DNA of 64,000 nt from NCBI GenBank assembly GCA_019637295.1, contig JAHBVX010000018.1, forward strand, positions 18,288 to 82,287, read 5' to 3'. Made by a program: the position numbers and the translations under genes. The stretch comes from Polyangiaceae bacterium (GTDB lineage Bacteria; Myxococcota_A; Polyangia; Polyangiales; Polyangiaceae). The first letter of the stretch is position 1. The number at the start of each line of letters is the position of its first letter. Under the pieces are notes generated by a model that saw only the letters and a list, made by a program, of their open reading frames with translations, searched no databases and had not been told where the DNA came from. This document shows positions 35,317 to 44,547 of this stretch, one piece after another.

Positions 35317-36765
35317 ATGACTCGCCGCCGGCTGCTGCTCGGGATCGCGGCATTCCTCATCGGTGTGGCGGTGGCCGCCATCGTCGGGGCCTTCGTGCTC
35401 TTCCCACCGTGGATGCGGGATCGCATCGTGGAGGAGGCGAAGCAGCGCGGCGTGACCCTGCAGGTGGGCGAGGTGACCCTCGGGTTCGGCCGAGCCACGG
35501 TCAAGGACGCGAAGTTTCGGCTGATCGGCGTACAGGGGCTCGTGGGCAGCGCGGAGGTGCTCGACGTTCGCTTGGACTTCTTGACCATCAAGGGCGTCGA
35601 GGCGAGCGGGGTGAAGCTCGAGACCGCTGGCTCGGCGCCCCTGCTCGCGCTCGAGATCAGCACCTGGGCGCGCACCTACCCGCGCACGCTGAAGCTCCCG
35701 GCGGTCGCACGGGACGTGCACTTCACCTGGCGCGAGCGTGTGGCGGACGAGCCGTGGCTCGTGGTCAGCGGCGGAGAGATCGCGCCGCAGCCCGGGGGTG
35801 CGGTCTTCCGCGCCAGCGACGTGAAGTTCTCCGGCATCGCCCTGGGTAAGGTCGGCGCGGCGTGGACCGGCGGGGACGTCGACGCAGCGCTCGCTTTCGG
35901 CGAGGACGACATCGCTCGCGCGCCAGTGCGCATCAAGATCGAGCACGCCCGGCAGCCCGCCCGCGCGACCATCGAGCTGTCGCCGGTACCGCTCGATCAG
36001 CTGTCCGCGCCCTTCGGCACCAAGCTGCCGCTGAAGAACGTGAAGGCGAGCGGCACGGTGGTGCTCGAGCTCGAGGCGGGTGGCGAACCGAGGCCCGTCA
36101 CCGGCACGCTGTCGGCCACGCTGCATGGCTACATACCGCCGCACCCTCGCGAGCTCGACGGTATCGTGTTCGGTGATCGCACCACCTTCGACACCAAGCT
36201 ACGCGTGAACCCCGAGCGGTCTCGCGTCGAGCTGACCGAGTCGAAGGTCAAGGCGGGCGCGTTCCAGCTCGGCGGTGGCGGGGTCATCAAGCGCGAGGAG
36301 ACCCACGCCACCATCTCGCTGGAGCTGCGCGGCAACCTGGCCTGCACGACCTTGGCGGGCGCCGCGGCGGAGACTCATCTGGGGCAGACCCTCGGCAAGA
36401 TCGCCGGCGCCATCGCCAAGCAGACCCTCAAGGGCTCGGTCGGGATCCTGGTCAAGGTCCTGGCGGATACCCGCGAGCTCGACAAGGCGAAGGTGCTCGA
36501 GACCATCGGCATCGGCTGCGGCCTGAAGCCACTCTCGATCCCGAACCTCGACTTCAGCGGCTTCGAGCTGCCGCCGGAGGTACAGAAGACGCTCCCAAAG
36601 GAGCTGCCGAAGCTACCGAGCGGCGGCGGCGTGCCGAGCCTGCCGAGCGGGTTGCCTAGCCTGCCGCTACCCAAGATCGACGTGGACTTCGGGAAGCCCA
36701 AGCCCAAGCCCGAGCCCACCACCACGCCGACGTCCGAGAAGCCGGCACCCGCGACGAGCGGCTGA
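35317..36765 (+). CDS. AsmA/GspN-like envelope protein
   Basis: 482 aa. An N-terminal membrane anchor (LLLGIAAFLIGVAVAAIVGAFVLF) leads into a long strand-rich periplasmic part with VTLQVGEVTLGFGRATVKDAKFRL and LDVRLDFLTIKGVEASGVKLE. The pattern is typical of AsmA-like or GspN-like proteins that shape lipid-transfer or secretion channels. The C-terminus is a low-complexity tail of Leu-Pro-Ser and Lys-Pro repeats. No type II secretion genes lie nearby. TAAGAG lies 6 nt before the ATG. Specific function unknown. Confidence 0.6.
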   Translation: MTRRRLLLGIAAFLIGVAVAAIVGAFVLFPPWMRDRIVEEAKQRGVTLQVGEVTLGFGRATVKDAKFRLIGVQGLVGSAEVLDVRLDFLTIKGVEASGVKLETAGSAPLLALEISTWARTYPRTLKLPAVARDVHFTWRERVADEPWLVVSGGEIAPQPGGAVFRASDVKFSGIALGKVGAAWTGGDVDAALAFGEDDIARAPVRIKIEHARQPARATIELSPVPLDQLSAPFGTKLPLKNVKASGTVVLELEAGGEPRPVTGTLSATLHGYIPPHPRELDGIVFGDRTTFDTKLRVNPERSRVELTESKVKAGAFQLGGGGVIKREETHATISLELRGNLACTTLAGAAAETHLGQTLGKIAGAIAKQTLKGSVGILVKVLADTRELDKAKVLETIGIGCGLKPLSIPNLDFSGFELPPEVQKTLPKELPKLPSGGGVPSLPSGLPSLPLPKIDVDFGKPKPKPEPTTTPTSEKPAPATSG

Positions 36766-36789
36766 GCGCCAGCAGCGGCTGCGGCACAG

Positions 36790-37890
36790 CTACCCGCCCC
36801 ACGCCGCGACCAGCGCCTCGTGCGTCTGACGCACGCGCGCGACGTGGGCGAGCAGCCGGGGCAGCTCGGCGGGCAGCAGCGCTTGAGGCCCGTCGCACAG
36901 CGCCACGCCGGGCTCGGGGTGGAAGTCCACGAGGATCTGGGTCGCGCCGGCGATCACCCCCTGGCTGATGACGTGCACGATGTCGGGAATGCCGTCGGGG
37001 CCCGAGTCCCGACGGCCGACCGAGTGCGACGGATCGATGCACACCGGCAGGCGAGTGAGCCGTCGCACCACCGGGACGTGGGCGAAGTCCACCAAGTTGC
37101 GGTGTGGCTCGCCCAAGTGCGTCTTCACACCGCGCAGACAAAAGACGATGTTCGGGTTGCCCTCGCTGGCGATGTACTCGCAGGCGTTGAGGGACTCCTC
37201 CAGGGTGATGCCCATGCCGCGCTTGAACAGCACCGGGTGCGTCTTCTGCTGACCCACCTGCTTGAGCAGCTCGAAGTTCTGTGCGTTGCGCGTGCCCACC
37301 TGCAGCATCACGCCACAGGGGCGACCCGCCTGCCCGAGAGCCGCCTCGATCTCCTCGATGTGCCGCGCGTCGGTGACCTCCATGGCTACCACTTGCACGC
37401 CGTGCTTACCTGCGCTCTCGAACACCCAGGGCAAGCACGACTTGCCGAGCCCCTGGAAGTCGTACGGGCTGGTGCGCGGCTTGTAGGCGCCCATGCGCGT
37501 AGTGCGTAGGGCCGCGCCGCCGAGAGCCGCCATCATGCGCTGGACGTGCTGCTCGGAGTCCACCGCGCAAAGACCCGCGAACACGTTCACCGTGCAATCG
37601 TCGAAGCTCACGCCGCGGTACTCGAACCCCACGCTCGCCTCGGCTTGGTCGTGGCGGCCGATCAGGCGGTACTTCGTCGAGACGCGCACCACCCGCACCA
37701 CGCCGGGCAGCGCCTCGAACGGGTCCGTGGGCACGTGCCGGGTCTGCCCGATCAAGTGCACCTCCGTGATCGACTCACGAGAGCCCTCGAAGGAGTAGCG
37801 TCGCGGCGCGACGCCCTCGAAGCGCGCCGCGATGGCCTCGACTTGGGCCAGCGTCGCCTCGGACGACCCGGGGGCCAGCGTGATGATCAT
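36790..37890 (-). CDS. divergent type I-beta DAHP synthase
   Basis: 366 aa. Should condense PEP and erythrose-4-phosphate in the first step of aromatic synthesis. ATG 37890 gives MIITLAPGSSEATL, matching the ferredoxin-like regulatory start of the family; an in-frame TTG at 37956 adds 22 residues of no known match. Core motifs: GAYKPRTSPYDFQGLG (135-149), GTRNAQNFELLKQVG, VLFKRGM and IDPSHSVGRR. Deviations: AGPC(S/A)VE is AGLCAVDS (105-112), CERGIRT is CLRGVKT, and the EVHP metal ligand is DFHP. The metal Cys and His remain. It may be a low-activity, regulated or secondary-metabolism paralogue. Confidence 0.82.
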   Translation of the reverse strand: MIITLAPGSSEATLAQVEAIAARFEGVAPRRYSFEGSRESITEVHLIGQTRHVPTDPFEALPGVVRVVRVSTKYRLIGRHDQAEASVGFEYRGVSFDDCTVNVFAGLCAVDSEQHVQRMMAALGGAALRTTRMGAYKPRTSPYDFQGLGKSCLPWVFESAGKHGVQVVAMEVTDARHIEEIEAALGQAGRPCGVMLQVGTRNAQNFELLKQVGQQKTHPVLFKRGMGITLEESLNACEYIASEGNPNIVFCLRGVKTHLGEPHRNLVDFAHVPVVRRLTRLPVCIDPSHSVGRRDSGPDGIPDIVHVISQGVIAGATQILVDFHPEPGVALCDGPQALLPAELPRLLAHVARVRQTHEALVAAWGG

Positions 37891-37972
37891 GGTCTTGCGT
37901 GTATCAGCAGGCGCCCGCGCTGGGTAGTAGTTCGCGGCCTGGGGCTCGGTGGTCAAGTCGCGCTCGGTGCTG

Positions 37973-37978
37973 TAGACC
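37973..37978 (+). promoter_or_regulatory. -10-like hexamer for the SLC13 permease gene
   Basis: TAGACC, 7 nt before ATG 37986. It lies in the ~95-nt space between the divergent DAHP synthase and permease genes. Confidence 0.35.
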
Positions 37979-37985
37979 CTGTGTC

Positions 37986-39779
37986 ATGACTGGGCCGATG
38001 TGGGTCACCCTCGCGGTGACCGTGGTAGCGCTCGGGCTCTTCGTCCACAACCGCCTGCGGGTGGAGTTGGTGGGGCTGATGGTGATGGCGGCCCTGGTGC
38101 TCACTCGGGTCATCACCCCAGCGGAAGGCATCGCCGGGTTCGCCAACGAAGCCGTCGCCACGGTGGCGGCCATGTTGGTGATGTCGACCGGGTTGGTGCG
38201 CACGGGAGCCATCGACGCCCTGGGACGCCTCTTGCGTCGCGCGGCGGGTGAGAGCGAGCTCAAGCTGCTGGTCATTTCGATGGCGTTCGTCATTCCGTTG
38301 AGCGCGTTCGTCAACAACACGCCGGTGGTGGCGGTGATGGTCCCGCTGGTGATCGGGCTGGCCCGCAAGATGGGCGCCCAGCCGTCCAGGCTGTTGATGC
38401 CCCTCTCCTTCGCGAGCCAAATGGGAGGGACACTCACGCTGATCGGCACGAGCACCAACCTGCTCGTCGCAGGGCTGGTCTTGGACCTGGGCCTGCCGCG
38501 CATCGGGCTGTTCGACATCACCCCGGTGGCGGGGATCCTGACGGCGATCGGCGTGGTGTACTTGCTCAGCGTGGGTCGCTGGCTCACGCCGGTGCGGCAG
38601 ACGGGCGGCGGCGTGCTCGAGGCGTACGAGCTGCGGGAGTACCTGACCGTGTTGATCGTGCAGCCCGAGTCGAAGCTCGTGGGGTCGACCTTGCGCGATG
38701 CGCACTTCGCAGAGACCTACGGCCTCGACGTGATCGCGCTCGAACGGGATGACCGTCGTCGCGTGGATGAGATTGCCACCACGCCGCTGCGGGCGGGGGA
38801 CGTGCTCATCGCCCAGGGGCGCGTCGACGACATCGTGCAGCTCACTGACTCCGCGCATCTACGCGTCGCCGAGCCCACCCTGGAGCGTCATGGTCGCGAG
38901 GTCGCCTTCGAAGACGCTCCGGACCAGGAGCTGGCAGAGTTGCTCGTGACCCCGCGTTCCCACGCCATCGGCCAAACCCTGCGCGATCTGAAGTGCCGTC
39001 AACGATACGGCGTCACGGTGCTGGGCATCCAGCGCCACGGCGCGTCTTTGATGCAGCGCATGCGCACGGTCAAGCTTCAGCCCGGGGATCTGTTGCTCGT
39101 GCGAGCCACGCCGGAGGCCTTGACCCATCTCCATCATCAAGAGCCCGACTTCGCGCTCCTGGGCGCGATGGATGCGCCCGTGCGGCGTCAGCGCAAGCTC
39201 GGGTGGGCCGTCGGGATCCTCGCTGCGGTGGTGCTCCTGGCGGCGGTAGGGGTGATGCCCATCCTCGTGTCGGCGCTGCTGGGGGTAGTCGCGATGTTCC
39301 TGACGGGTTGCCTCACTCCCGACGAGGCCTACCAGGACATGGACTGGATGGTGCTGGTGTTGCTCGGCACCATCATCCCCCTCGGTACCGCGCTTCAGAA
39401 GACCGGCACGGCAGCCCTGGTGGGGGAGGGGCTCGCCGGGCTGACGGTCCACCTGGGTCCGGCCCTCACGTTGGGCGTCTTCTACCTGATCACCTCGCTC
39501 ATGACCGAGCTGATCACCAACAACGCCGCTGCTGTCGTGCTCACTCCGGTGGCCGTGGCCGTGGCCGGTGCCTTGGGCGTTTCGCCACTGCCCTTCGTGA
39601 TCGCCGTCATGCTGGCGGCCTCCAACAGCTTCATGACGCCCATCGGCTATCAGACGAACACCTTCATCTATCGGCCTGGAGGTTATCGCTTCTCGGACTT
39701 CGCGAGGGTGGGGACCCCGCTCAACGTCCTCATGATGGTGGCAGCGATGCTCGTGATCCCGCTGTTCTTTCCCTTCTGA
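37986..39779 (+). CDS. SLC13/DASS-family permease with two RCK_C domains
   Basis: 597 aa inner-membrane transporter for a divalent anion (dicarboxylate, sulfate or similar), probably Na+-driven. Two helical halves surround two TrkA-C/RCK_C domains at about 205-285 and 300-385 (ELREYLTVLIVQPESKLVGSTLRDAHF and ELLVTPRSHAIGQTLRDLKCR). The SNT-type motifs are SAFVNNTPVVAV in the first half with GTSTNLLVAG after it, and ELITNNAAAVVLTP in the second half. Substrate cannot be told. It heads a same-strand run of four genes to gpsA, with gaps of 72, 54 and 3 nt. Confidence 0.88.
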   Translation: MTGPMWVTLAVTVVALGLFVHNRLRVELVGLMVMAALVLTRVITPAEGIAGFANEAVATVAAMLVMSTGLVRTGAIDALGRLLRRAAGESELKLLVISMAFVIPLSAFVNNTPVVAVMVPLVIGLARKMGAQPSRLLMPLSFASQMGGTLTLIGTSTNLLVAGLVLDLGLPRIGLFDITPVAGILTAIGVVYLLSVGRWLTPVRQTGGGVLEAYELREYLTVLIVQPESKLVGSTLRDAHFAETYGLDVIALERDDRRRVDEIATTPLRAGDVLIAQGRVDDIVQLTDSAHLRVAEPTLERHGREVAFEDAPDQELAELLVTPRSHAIGQTLRDLKCRQRYGVTVLGIQRHGASLMQRMRTVKLQPGDLLLVRATPEALTHLHHQEPDFALLGAMDAPVRRQRKLGWAVGILAAVVLLAAVGVMPILVSALLGVVAMFLTGCLTPDEAYQDMDWMVLVLLGTIIPLGTALQKTGTAALVGEGLAGLTVHLGPALTLGVFYLITSLMTELITNNAAAVVLTPVAVAVAGALGVSPLPFVIAVMLAASNSFMTPIGYQTNTFIYRPGGYRFSDFARVGTPLNVLMMVAAMLVIPLFFPF

Positions 39780-39838
39780 CGACCGGCGACTCGAATCGCG
39801 CGCCGGTGGGCACTGTTCCTGCCGGGCCCGGGCGAGGC

Positions 39839-39844
39839 TATCCG
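39839..39844 (+). promoter_or_regulatory. -10-like hexamer for the MscS-family gene
   Basis: TATCCG, 7 nt before ATG 39852, so the channel gene may have its own leaderless promoter as well as read-through from the permease. Confidence 0.35.
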
Positions 39845-39851
39845 TCCCAGC

Positions 39852-40769
39852 ATGGCGAACGACAACGCACTGGACACGGGCCGAGGGCTGCTGAAGGCAG
39901 AGCTCTTCTCCATCGGGAACACCCCCATCACGGTCACCACCCTGGCGACCATGGTCGCGATCGTCGTGATCTCCTACCTGGTGGCGCGCGCCGTGCGCGC
40001 CGCCATCCGCAGGGCCGTCGAGCGGCGAGGGCTGACCGGCACCCACGGGAACCTCCGCGCCGTCGGGCGGCTCCTGCAGTACGCGATACTGCTGGTGGGG
40101 CTCGCGATCGCCCTGCAGACCGGCGGCATCGAGCTCAGCGCGCTGTTCGCGGTGAGCGCAGTGTTCGTGGTGGGCGTGGGTCTCGCGCTGCAGAACATCG
40201 CTCAGAACTTCGTGGCAGGTATCGTCCTCTTGTTCGAGGGCGCGATCAAACCGGGGGACATCATCGAGATCGACGGACGGCTTGCCAAGGTCGTGCGTAT
40301 GGGGGCGCGAGCTACGATAGCGCGCTCGTTGGACGAAGAAGATCTCATCATCCCCAATCACTCACTGATGCTGGCGACGATCAAGAACCTGTCGATGAAC
40401 GACTCGCTCTACCGACTACGCGTGACGGTGGGGGTCAGCTACGGCTCGGACCTGGATCAGGTCGAGCGTTTGCTGACGGAAGCCGGCACCGGGTTCGCCA
40501 AGCGCGATCCGACGTTCGAGCCCCGCGTGCTCCTGACGGAGTTCGGCAGCAGCAGCGTCGACTGGGAGCTGTCGGTCTGGATCCAGGACCCGTGGGTGCG
40601 ACGATCGGCTGGCTCGGCGTTGCGCCGCGCGATCTGGAACACGTTCCGCGCGGAGGGCGTCGTGATCGCCTTCCCTCAGGTCGATGTTCACTTCGACGCC
40701 CCGGTCACGAGTGCGGTCGTCGCCCTCGGAAAGGTGACGAACGTGCGGCCCTCGACCGAAGTCGCTTGA
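39852..40769 (+). CDS. MscS-family mechanosensitive channel
   Basis: 305 aa, the short MscS form. Three hydrophobic segments (about 25-47, 72-92 and 96-118) come first. The third contains the pore-lining pattern with AVFVVGVGLALQNIAQNFVAGIVLL. The cytoplasmic vestibule follows, with IKPGDIIEIDGRLAKVVRMGARATIARSLDEEDLIIPNH, the conserved MscS beta domain, and the C-terminal alpha/beta domain. It should relieve pressure on osmotic downshock. Confidence 0.9.
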   Translation: MANDNALDTGRGLLKAELFSIGNTPITVTTLATMVAIVVISYLVARAVRAAIRRAVERRGLTGTHGNLRAVGRLLQYAILLVGLAIALQTGGIELSALFAVSAVFVVGVGLALQNIAQNFVAGIVLLFEGAIKPGDIIEIDGRLAKVVRMGARATIARSLDEEDLIIPNHSLMLATIKNLSMNDSLYRLRVTVGVSYGSDLDQVERLLTEAGTGFAKRDPTFEPRVLLTEFGSSSVDWELSVWIQDPWVRRSAGSALRRAIWNTFRAEGVVIAFPQVDVHFDAPVTSAVVALGKVTNVRPSTEVA

Positions 40770-40823
40770 TTTGCGCCCAGGCCGCGGCACAGTGTCGCTC
40801 GCAGCGCTCCCCGAAGGTGCACG

Positions 40824-41060
40824 GTGGTCTTCATCCTCGCTCGTTTGCTCGACATCTACTCGCTCGTGGTGCTCGTCGCCGTCGTGTCATCGTGGCTGCG
40901 GCTGAGTCCGGACCATCCCGTGTCGCGGTTGACCGAAGCGCTGGTCGAGCCGGTGCTCGCGCCCATTCGCAAGATCCTGCCCAGCATGGGCGGCTTCGAC
41001 TTCTCGCCCATGGTGCTGCTCTTCGGGCTGCAGCTGCTGCGGCGCATGATGGGGATCTGA
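40824..41060 (+). CDS. YggT-family membrane protein
   Basis: 78 aa from GTG 40824. One copy of the YggT motif: a hydrophobic start (FILARLLDIYSLVVLVAVVSSWL), then LTEALVEPVLAPIRKILPSMGGFDFSPMVLLFGLQLL. Family members have one or two such copies; this is a half-size form. The role is not settled (membrane organisation or osmotic response in some bacteria). The stop is 3 nt before gpsA, so the two should be co-translated. Confidence 0.87.
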   Translation: MVFILARLLDIYSLVVLVAVVSSWLRLSPDHPVSRLTEALVEPVLAPIRKILPSMGGFDFSPMVLLFGLQLLRRMMGI

Positions 41061-41063
41061 GCC

Positions 41064-42119
41064 ATGGCCACGGTCACCGTCGTCGGCGCGGGCATGATGG
41101 GCAGCGCGCTGTGCCTGCCGCTGCTCGACGCGGGCCACCAGGTGCGCCTGGTGGGCACGCACCTCGATGGCGACATCATCGCGAGCCTCGCCGCATCGCA
41201 CGTGCACCCGACGTTGAAGCTCGCGCTACCCGAGGCGATACGACCGTACGGCATCGAGCGCATCGACGAAGCGATGCAGGGCGCGGAGCTGATTGGCGTG
41301 GGCGTCTCGTCCGCGGGCATCGAGTGGGCCAGCCGAACCCTGGCGCCCTTCGTGCTCCCAAGCGTGCCCATCGTGATGATCACCAAGGGGCTCACCTGGG
41401 ACGGCGAGCGGCTGGGCGTGCTGCCGGACGCGCTCACTCGGCACTTCCCAGCCGCGGTGGCCGCGCAGCTCGCGCCCGTCGCGGTGGCGGGGCCGTGCAT
41501 CGCCGGTGAGCTCGCGCGTCGAGTACCGAGCGCGGTGGTGCTCACGGGCCGAGATCGGGTCGTGCTCGACGCGGTCACGGCGCTTCTACGTACGGACTAC
41601 TACTTCCCCTTCGTCAGCGAGGACGTGGTCGGCGTGGAGACCTGCGCAGCGCTCAAGAACGCCTACGCCATGGGCATCGCGTTCCCGACCGGGCAGCACG
41701 AGGCCCAGGGCGGCCAGGCGGGTAGCGTGGCGCGGCACAACGCAGAGAGCGCGATCTTCGCCCAGGCGCTGCACGAGATGCGCGCGTGGGTCAGCGCGCT
41801 GGGGGGCGGAGTGGACAGCGTGCTCGGTCTCGCCGGGGCGGGGGATCTGGACGTGACCACCAACGGCGGACGCACCGGTCGCTTCGGCAAGTGGCTCGGC
41901 ACCGGCCTGCCTCTCGCCGAGGCCATCGCCAAGATGGAGGGCGCCACCCTGGAGTGCCTGGAGATCTTGTCGGTGCTCCGCCAGGCCTTGCCCCGGCTCG
42001 AGGCCGAGGGCCGCGTGCGCCGCGAGGCGCTCCCCCTACTCCTGCACATGCAAGAGGTCGCCCTGGATGGCAAGCCCGTGCGGGTGCCGTTCGAGGCGTT
42101 CTTTCAAAGCGCGAAATAG
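41064..42119 (+). CDS. gpsA: NAD(P)-dependent glycerol-3-phosphate dehydrogenase
   Basis: 351 aa. Reduces dihydroxyacetone phosphate to sn-glycerol-3-phosphate for phospholipid synthesis. The N-terminal Rossmann motif is VVGAGMMGSAL (5-15). MITKGL and VAVAGPCIAGELA mark the substrate pocket, and AALKNAYAMGIAF holds the catalytic Lys. The C-terminal helical domain has LAGAGDLDVTTNGGRTGRFGKWLG. It differs somewhat from the commonest GpsA (GPSFA is GPCIA). It ends a run of membrane-related genes. Confidence 0.88.
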   Translation: MATVTVVGAGMMGSALCLPLLDAGHQVRLVGTHLDGDIIASLAASHVHPTLKLALPEAIRPYGIERIDEAMQGAELIGVGVSSAGIEWASRTLAPFVLPSVPIVMITKGLTWDGERLGVLPDALTRHFPAAVAAQLAPVAVAGPCIAGELARRVPSAVVLTGRDRVVLDAVTALLRTDYYFPFVSEDVVGVETCAALKNAYAMGIAFPTGQHEAQGGQAGSVARHNAESAIFAQALHEMRAWVSALGGGVDSVLGLAGAGDLDVTTNGGRTGRFGKWLGTGLPLAEAIAKMEGATLECLEILSVLRQALPRLEAEGRVRREALPLLLHMQEVALDGKPVRVPFEAFFQSAK

Positions 42120-42184
42120 ACACGCGAGGAGCGCCCCGCAGCGAGCAACGCAGCCAGCGCCGATGGATCGGCCGGTCCGGCGAG

Positions 42185-42340
42185 CCACCGCGACACGCTC
42201 ACGCCCCCGCCACCGCCACACGCCCACGCCCACCCCATCGCCCACCGCGACACGCTCACGCCCCCGCCACCGCAACACGCCCACGCCCACGCAACCCGCC
42301 CACGCCCACGCAATACGCCCACGCCCCCGCCCCCCCTCGC
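42185..42340. repeat. 57-bp imperfect tandem repeat, C/A-rich
   Basis: Two copies at 42185-42241 and 42242-42298 (each starting CCACCGCGACACGCTCACG) followed by shorter CACGCCCACGCAA units to 42340. One strand is almost purely C, A and G with hardly any T. It fills most of the 251-nt gap between two convergent genes, gpsA and the HD-GYP gene. Possible roles are a transcription barrier or simple-sequence expansion; no gene seen. Confidence 0.8.
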
Positions 42341-42370
42341 GCGCGCCGCGACCGCGCCGCACCGACAAGC

Positions 42371-44320
42371 CTATTCGGCTTCGTCCACCCGCCGCATGCC
42401 CTCGAGCAGCAGCCCGTCCGGACTGTCGGCGATCACCCGCTGGGGCGCCTCGAAATTGGGGTCGAGGGTGAAATCCCCCTCACGCAGGCGCAGCATGGCG
42501 AAGAACGCTTCCTCGCCCCGGTGCTGATCCCACAGCGCGTTGTAGATGTTGCCGGCGACGAAATGGATCTCGCCGGTTCGTCCCGCCGAGCGGATCTTGA
42601 GCGCGCCGGTCTTCTTGCCGTGCCACAGCACCTGCACCATGTCGGGCAAGCTCATTTCCGTGAGCGACCCGGACACGCCGCGAGCGCGCGCGGATTCACC
42701 CGCTTCTCGCGCCAAGATCTGCTTGATCTTGGCCACCAAGAGGTCCGCGCTGCAGGGCTTGGTCACGAAATCTGCGGCGCCCGCGGCGAACGCGCGCTGA
42801 GCGTCGGCGCCCGCGGCGCGTCCGGTCAGGATGACCCAGGGCAAGCGGTGTCCCCACTCCTCGCGGCGAACCCGCGCGAGCAAGCCGATGGCGTCGTCGC
42901 CTCCGATGGCGATTTCGCTGGCGACGAGCTCCACGTCTCCGCGCGAGATGATCTTGAAGGCCTCGTCCACCGTGCGCGCCGCGACCACCTCGAACCCCTG
43001 CTCGAGCAAGCGGAGCTCGAGCACCGTCGTCTCTTCGGGGTCCGGATCCAGGAGCAGCACCCGGTGACGAGTCGCGAGCAGGCGAGCGCGCAGATCCGCA
43101 CCCGTGACCATCATGCGAAACACGTCGACCAGGTTCGGATCGAAGACCGTGCCTCGATAGCGCGCCAGCACCTGACACGCCTGCACGGCGGGCAGCAGCT
43201 TGCGGTAAGGGTTCCTGGGGTTCTGGGTCAGATCCGCGTAGGTGTCGGCGATGGCCAAGAGCCGCGCGGCGATGGGGATCTCCTTGCCCGAGGTCCCGCC
43301 TGGAAAGCCGGTCCCGTCGTAGCGCTCGTACATGTGCTCGATGGCGCGAGCCGCCTCCGAGGCGAGGCCAACGGACTCCATCATGCGGGTCGGCGCGGTG
43401 TACAGCTTGTGCGCCGCAGCGCGGTGGGTGTCGTACTCCGCCACGTTCAGCGCGGTGACGTGATAGGCGCCCATCTTGCCGAGATCATGCAGATACCCGG
43501 CGATGATGGCCGCGTTGCGCTCGCCCTCGGCCAGGCCGATGCGCTCGGAGACCTGTCGCATGAGCCGCGCCACCAGCGCGCAGTGGCCGCGCAGGTCCGC
43601 CCGGGTGCTCTCCAATAGCGTGATGAGCACGTTCAAGGTCTCGAGGAACGCATCGATGGAGACGCCGCGGGTGCTGACCCCGGGCACGGCAGCCGCGGTG
43701 CCCTGCTCGATGTCGCCTCGGGTGAGGGTGCGCTCGCGTCCGGCACGCTCGGCGGCGAGCGCGCTGGCCAGAGACTCTTCGTCCACCAGATTTCGCTCGT
43801 AGACATCGAGCATGTTGGTGAACTGGGCGTGGGCCGCGCGGTCGAGCACCGCGAAGGCGTGGATGTCTCCGCTGTACGCTTTGTTGATCGCCGCGTGAAC
43901 GGCGCGCTGGCGCCCCACGAACGCCTTCACCTCTTTGGCGTTGGAAGCGAGCTGCACGTCCTGCAGCGCCTGGGCGTCGTCCGGATCTGCGGTGACGATC
44001 GACAGCACCGAGGTGTCCGCGTCCCACAGCACGGGGAACACGTTGTGCTTCTCGGCGACCTTCTTGGGCACCTTCTCGAGCGTGAAGCGGTCGATGTCCG
44101 CCTTGGACAGCTTCTCGGTGGAGACGAAGCGGGTCTGATGAAAGGCCGCGAGCCACTTGAGCAGCACCACTTCCTCGAGCGCCCGCAGCTCGAGCAGCGC
44201 CTCCTCGATGCGCTCACCCGTGCGCTGAACGTGGCTGAGCGCCGCCTCCTGCTGCTCGCGGCTGATCAGGCCGTCGGCCACGAGGCGCTCAACGAAACGG
44301 ACGGGACCCGCGGACTTCAA
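42371..44320 (-). CDS. HD-GYP phosphodiesterase-like protein with pseudo-receiver and DUF4388
   Basis: 649 aa, cytoplasmic signalling protein. Residues 5-150 resemble the N-terminal (MshEN/T2SSE-N) domain that in some proteins binds c-di-GMP. An HD-GYP-type domain spans about 225-405 with His245, HDLGK at 278-282, [15 protein letters not shown] at 328-342 (GYP is GFP). A receiver-like domain (419-536) has the acidic pair DPD and the KP at 521-522, but the phospho-acceptor Asp is Glu469 (LVASEIAI). DUF4388 follows at 548-610. A constitutive or ligand-driven c-di-GMP effector is the likely role, by inference. Confidence 0.85.
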   Translation of the reverse strand: MKSAGPVRFVERLVADGLISREQQEAALSHVQRTGERIEEALLELRALEEVVLLKWLAAFHQTRFVSTEKLSKADIDRFTLEKVPKKVAEKHNVFPVLWDADTSVLSIVTADPDDAQALQDVQLASNAKEVKAFVGRQRAVHAAINKAYSGDIHAFAVLDRAAHAQFTNMLDVYERNLVDEESLASALAAERAGRERTLTRGDIEQGTAAAVPGVSTRGVSIDAFLETLNVLITLLESTRADLRGHCALVARLMRQVSERIGLAEGERNAAIIAGYLHDLGKMGAYHVTALNVAEYDTHRAAAHKLYTAPTRMMESVGLASEAARAIEHMYERYDGTGFPGGTSGKEIPIAARLLAIADTYADLTQNPRNPYRKLLPAVQACQVLARYRGTVFDPNLVDVFRMMVTGADLRARLLATRHRVLLLDPDPEETTVLELRLLEQGFEVVAARTVDEAFKIISRGDVELVASEIAIGGDDAIGLLARVRREEWGHRLPWVILTGRAAGADAQRAFAAGAADFVTKPCSADLLVAKIKQILAREAGESARARGVSGSLTEMSLPDMVQVLWHGKKTGALKIRSAGRTGEIHFVAGNIYNALWDQHRGEEAFFAMLRLREGDFTLDPNFEAPQRVIADSPDGLLLEGMRRVDEAE

Positions 44321-44463
44321 GGCCAGGGCTGGAGTATAGCCAAGGGAGCCTGGGCGCGAGACCCCGTGGCGCTCGCCAGCCGTTCAACTTGCTGAAAAGG
44401 CGCGACTTTTCCGAGCGGGCGCCCCACCCGGCGGCGCGCCTCGCCCCCGGTCGCTCGGCGAGC

Positions 44464-44492
44464 TTGACGGGACTGGGCGCAAAAGCTAGTAA
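44464..44492 (+). promoter_or_regulatory. promoter of the rplM-rpsI operon
   Basis: TTGACG (44464-44469), a 17-nt spacer and TAGTAA (44487-44492). A start near 44499 would leave a leader of about 50 nt ending in a GAGGAAAC ribosome site. It is the only clear two-part sigma70-type promoter I see in the window. Confidence 0.55.
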
Positions 44493-44547
44493 AGCCGCCC
44501 CTTTCGGCGCGGGACGCGAGCCCGCCCATTTCGAGGAAACCTTTTCC

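Noticed and set aside
38859..40361. 500-codon minus-strand open frame
   Set aside because: Antisense to the SLC13 permease and MscS genes; rich in His/Asp/Arg/Gln as expected of a shadow of membrane-protein codons.
42185..42340. Repeat possibly a CRISPR or origin of replication
   Set aside because: Contiguous 57-bp units without unique spacers; no DnaA-box clusters or cas genes.
44389..44547. Upstream extension of rplM by 53 codons
   Set aside because: L13 begins with the conserved MRTFS start at 44548 with a ribosome site; the extension holds the promoter.
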